From: WVWW01 sp041568335
Lineage (GTDB): Bacteria; Acidobacteriota; Polarisedimenticolia; Polarisedimenticolales; Polarisedimenticolaceae
DNA: 14,436 bases
Assembly (NCBI GenBank): GCA_041568335.1
Contig: JBFFZZ010000051.1
Span: forward strand, 1-14,436
Reading direction: 5' to 3'
The notes below the pieces were generated by a model. The model did not search any database. It worked only from the letters and a program-made list of their open reading frames with translations, and was not told where the DNA came from. Shown one piece after another: positions 13,794 to 14,436 of the stretch (the first letter of the stretch is position 1; the number at the start of each line of letters is the position of its first letter). Made by a program: the position numbers and the translations under genes.

Positions 13794-14315
13794 GTGAGCG
13801 ACAGCCTGAAGACGGTCGAGCGCGCCAACGTTCACAGGACGTTGCGGGTCAACGGGGAAGACCACCCCGTCTCGTTCGCCCCGTACAAAACGCTGCTCGA
13901 GGTGCTGCGCGAGGATCTCGGTCTGACCGGCACCAAGCACGGATGCGAGCTGGGCGAGTGCGGCGCCTGTGCCGTCCTCGTCGACGGCGAGCCGATCCTC
14001 TCCTGCCTGAGCCTGGCTCTCGATGCGGAGGGTCGGGAGATCATCACGATCGAAGGGCTCGCGGACGACACGGAGCTGCATCCTCTGCAAAAGGCGTTTG
14101 CGGATCTCGGCGGCTCGCAGTGCGGCTACTGCACGCCGGGGATCCTGTTGACCGCAAAGGCGCTGCTGGACCGCATCGAGCACCCGACACCCGAGCAGAT
14201 CCGCGAGGCTCTCTCCGGCAACTTGTGCCGCTGTACCGGCTACCTCCAGATCTTCGAATCGGTCGAGGCGGCGATCCTCGAGATCGACCGCACCAAGGAC
14301 GACACCACCGTATGA
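13794..14315 (+). CDS. [2Fe-2S] subunit of a xanthine dehydrogenase-family enzyme
   Basis: This 173-residue protein has both iron-sulfur clusters of the family small subunit. The N-terminal plant-ferredoxin-like cluster uses Cys51, Cys56, Cys59 and Cys71 (CELGECGAC); the helical second cluster uses Cys110, Cys113, Cys145 and Cys147 (CGYC, CRCTGY). It passes electrons between the molybdenum centre and FAD or an external acceptor. The length is normal for a separate small subunit such as CoxS or the 4-hydroxybenzoyl-CoA reductase gamma chain. The GTG start is chosen because of the ribosome binding site at 13785-13788. Its stop overlaps the ATG of the large subunit (ATGA at 14312-14315). The substrate cannot be told from this subunit. 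Confidence 0.93.
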   Translation: MSDSLKTVERANVHRTLRVNGEDHPVSFAPYKTLLEVLREDLGLTGTKHGCELGECGACAVLVDGEPILSCLSLALDAEGREIITIEGLADDTELHPLQKAFADLGGSQCGYCTPGILLTAKALLDRIEHPTPEQIREALSGNLCRCTGYLQIFESVEAAILEIDRTKDDTTV

Positions 14316-14436
14316 GCGGTCGCGAACGCAGCGACTTCAACGTCATCGGCCGGGCACGCCGCCGGGTCGACGGCCGCGCCAAGGTGACGGGCCGGACGAT
14401 CTTCGCCGACGACATCGTGTTGCCGCGCATGCTGCA
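14312..14436 (+). CDS. Molybdopterin-binding large subunit, partial at window end
   Basis: The first 41 complete codons of a gene cut by the window end read as the N-terminus of a xanthine dehydrogenase/aldehyde oxidase large subunit: IGRARRRVDGRAKVTGRTIFADDI followed by LPRML, the known opening before the a/b hammerhead domain (written here in two pieces of the same stretch, 12-35 and 38-42). It overlaps the [2Fe-2S] gene by four bases (ATGA), the usual small-then-large subunit order. Molybdenum ligands and substrate pocket lie beyond the window. Confidence 0.88.
   Translation, partial: MSGRERSDFNVIGRARRRVDGRAKVTGRTIFADDIVLPRML

Noticed and set aside
13254..14183. Long minus-strand open frame of 309 residues
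   Set aside because: It spans the cupin and [2Fe-2S] genes, both clear by their motifs, and shows no domain of its own.

Overview
This is a GC-rich window, densely packed with bacterial protein-coding genes and with little intergenic space. It suggests a Gram-negative chromosome. Support for that comes from an outer-membrane beta-barrel protein ending in Phe, a poly(A) polymerase I-type nucleotidyltransferase, a zinc-binding anti-sigma/ECF sigma pair, a Nit1-like amidase and the start of a molybdenum hydroxylase operon. Acidobacteriota or a similar high-GC, non-proteobacterial lineage fits the gene style, but that is inference; nothing here fixes the taxon. I see no rRNA, tRNA, CRISPR array, transposase or phage gene, so this looks like ordinary chromosome rather than a mobile island.

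Layout. Positions 1-931: a terminator-like palindrome, a good sigma-70 promoter and a secreted outer-membrane beta-barrel gene. Positions 933-2978 (minus): a three-gene unit of a Nit1-type amidase, a double-zinc-ribbon protein and a HAD phosphatase. Positions 3098-9952 (plus): the centrepiece, an ECF sigma factor overlapping an 885-residue protein that fuses a zinc anti-sigma module, a membrane helix, a FecR domain and a large duplicated C-terminal region. After a 59-base gap with two hairpins come two ATPase/permease pairs of ABC-2 exporter type, all four genes overlapping end to start. Positions 9972-11509 (minus): a 74-residue protein, a DUF4126-type membrane protein and a single-pass membrane protein of unknown function, preceded by an ECF-like promoter. 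Positions 11701-13727 (plus): a poly(A) polymerase with a long basic tail, overlapping a small cupin gene. Positions 13794-14436 (plus): the [2Fe-2S] subunit and the beginning of the molybdopterin subunit of a xanthine dehydrogenase-family enzyme, cut by the window end.

How it fits together. The 3098-9952 block reads as a membrane-sensing and export module. The sigma factor would be held by the cytoplasmic zinc domain of the fusion protein, whose bulk lies outside the membrane, and the downstream ABC-2 systems could be the output or an associated transport function. The sigma target promoters are unknown; the one ECF-like promoter seen in the window (11533-11558, minus strand) lies before the neighbouring membrane-protein operon. 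The 933-2978 unit may be a metabolite-repair group, since Nit1-like amidases and small HAD phosphatases both often clear side products, but this is inference.
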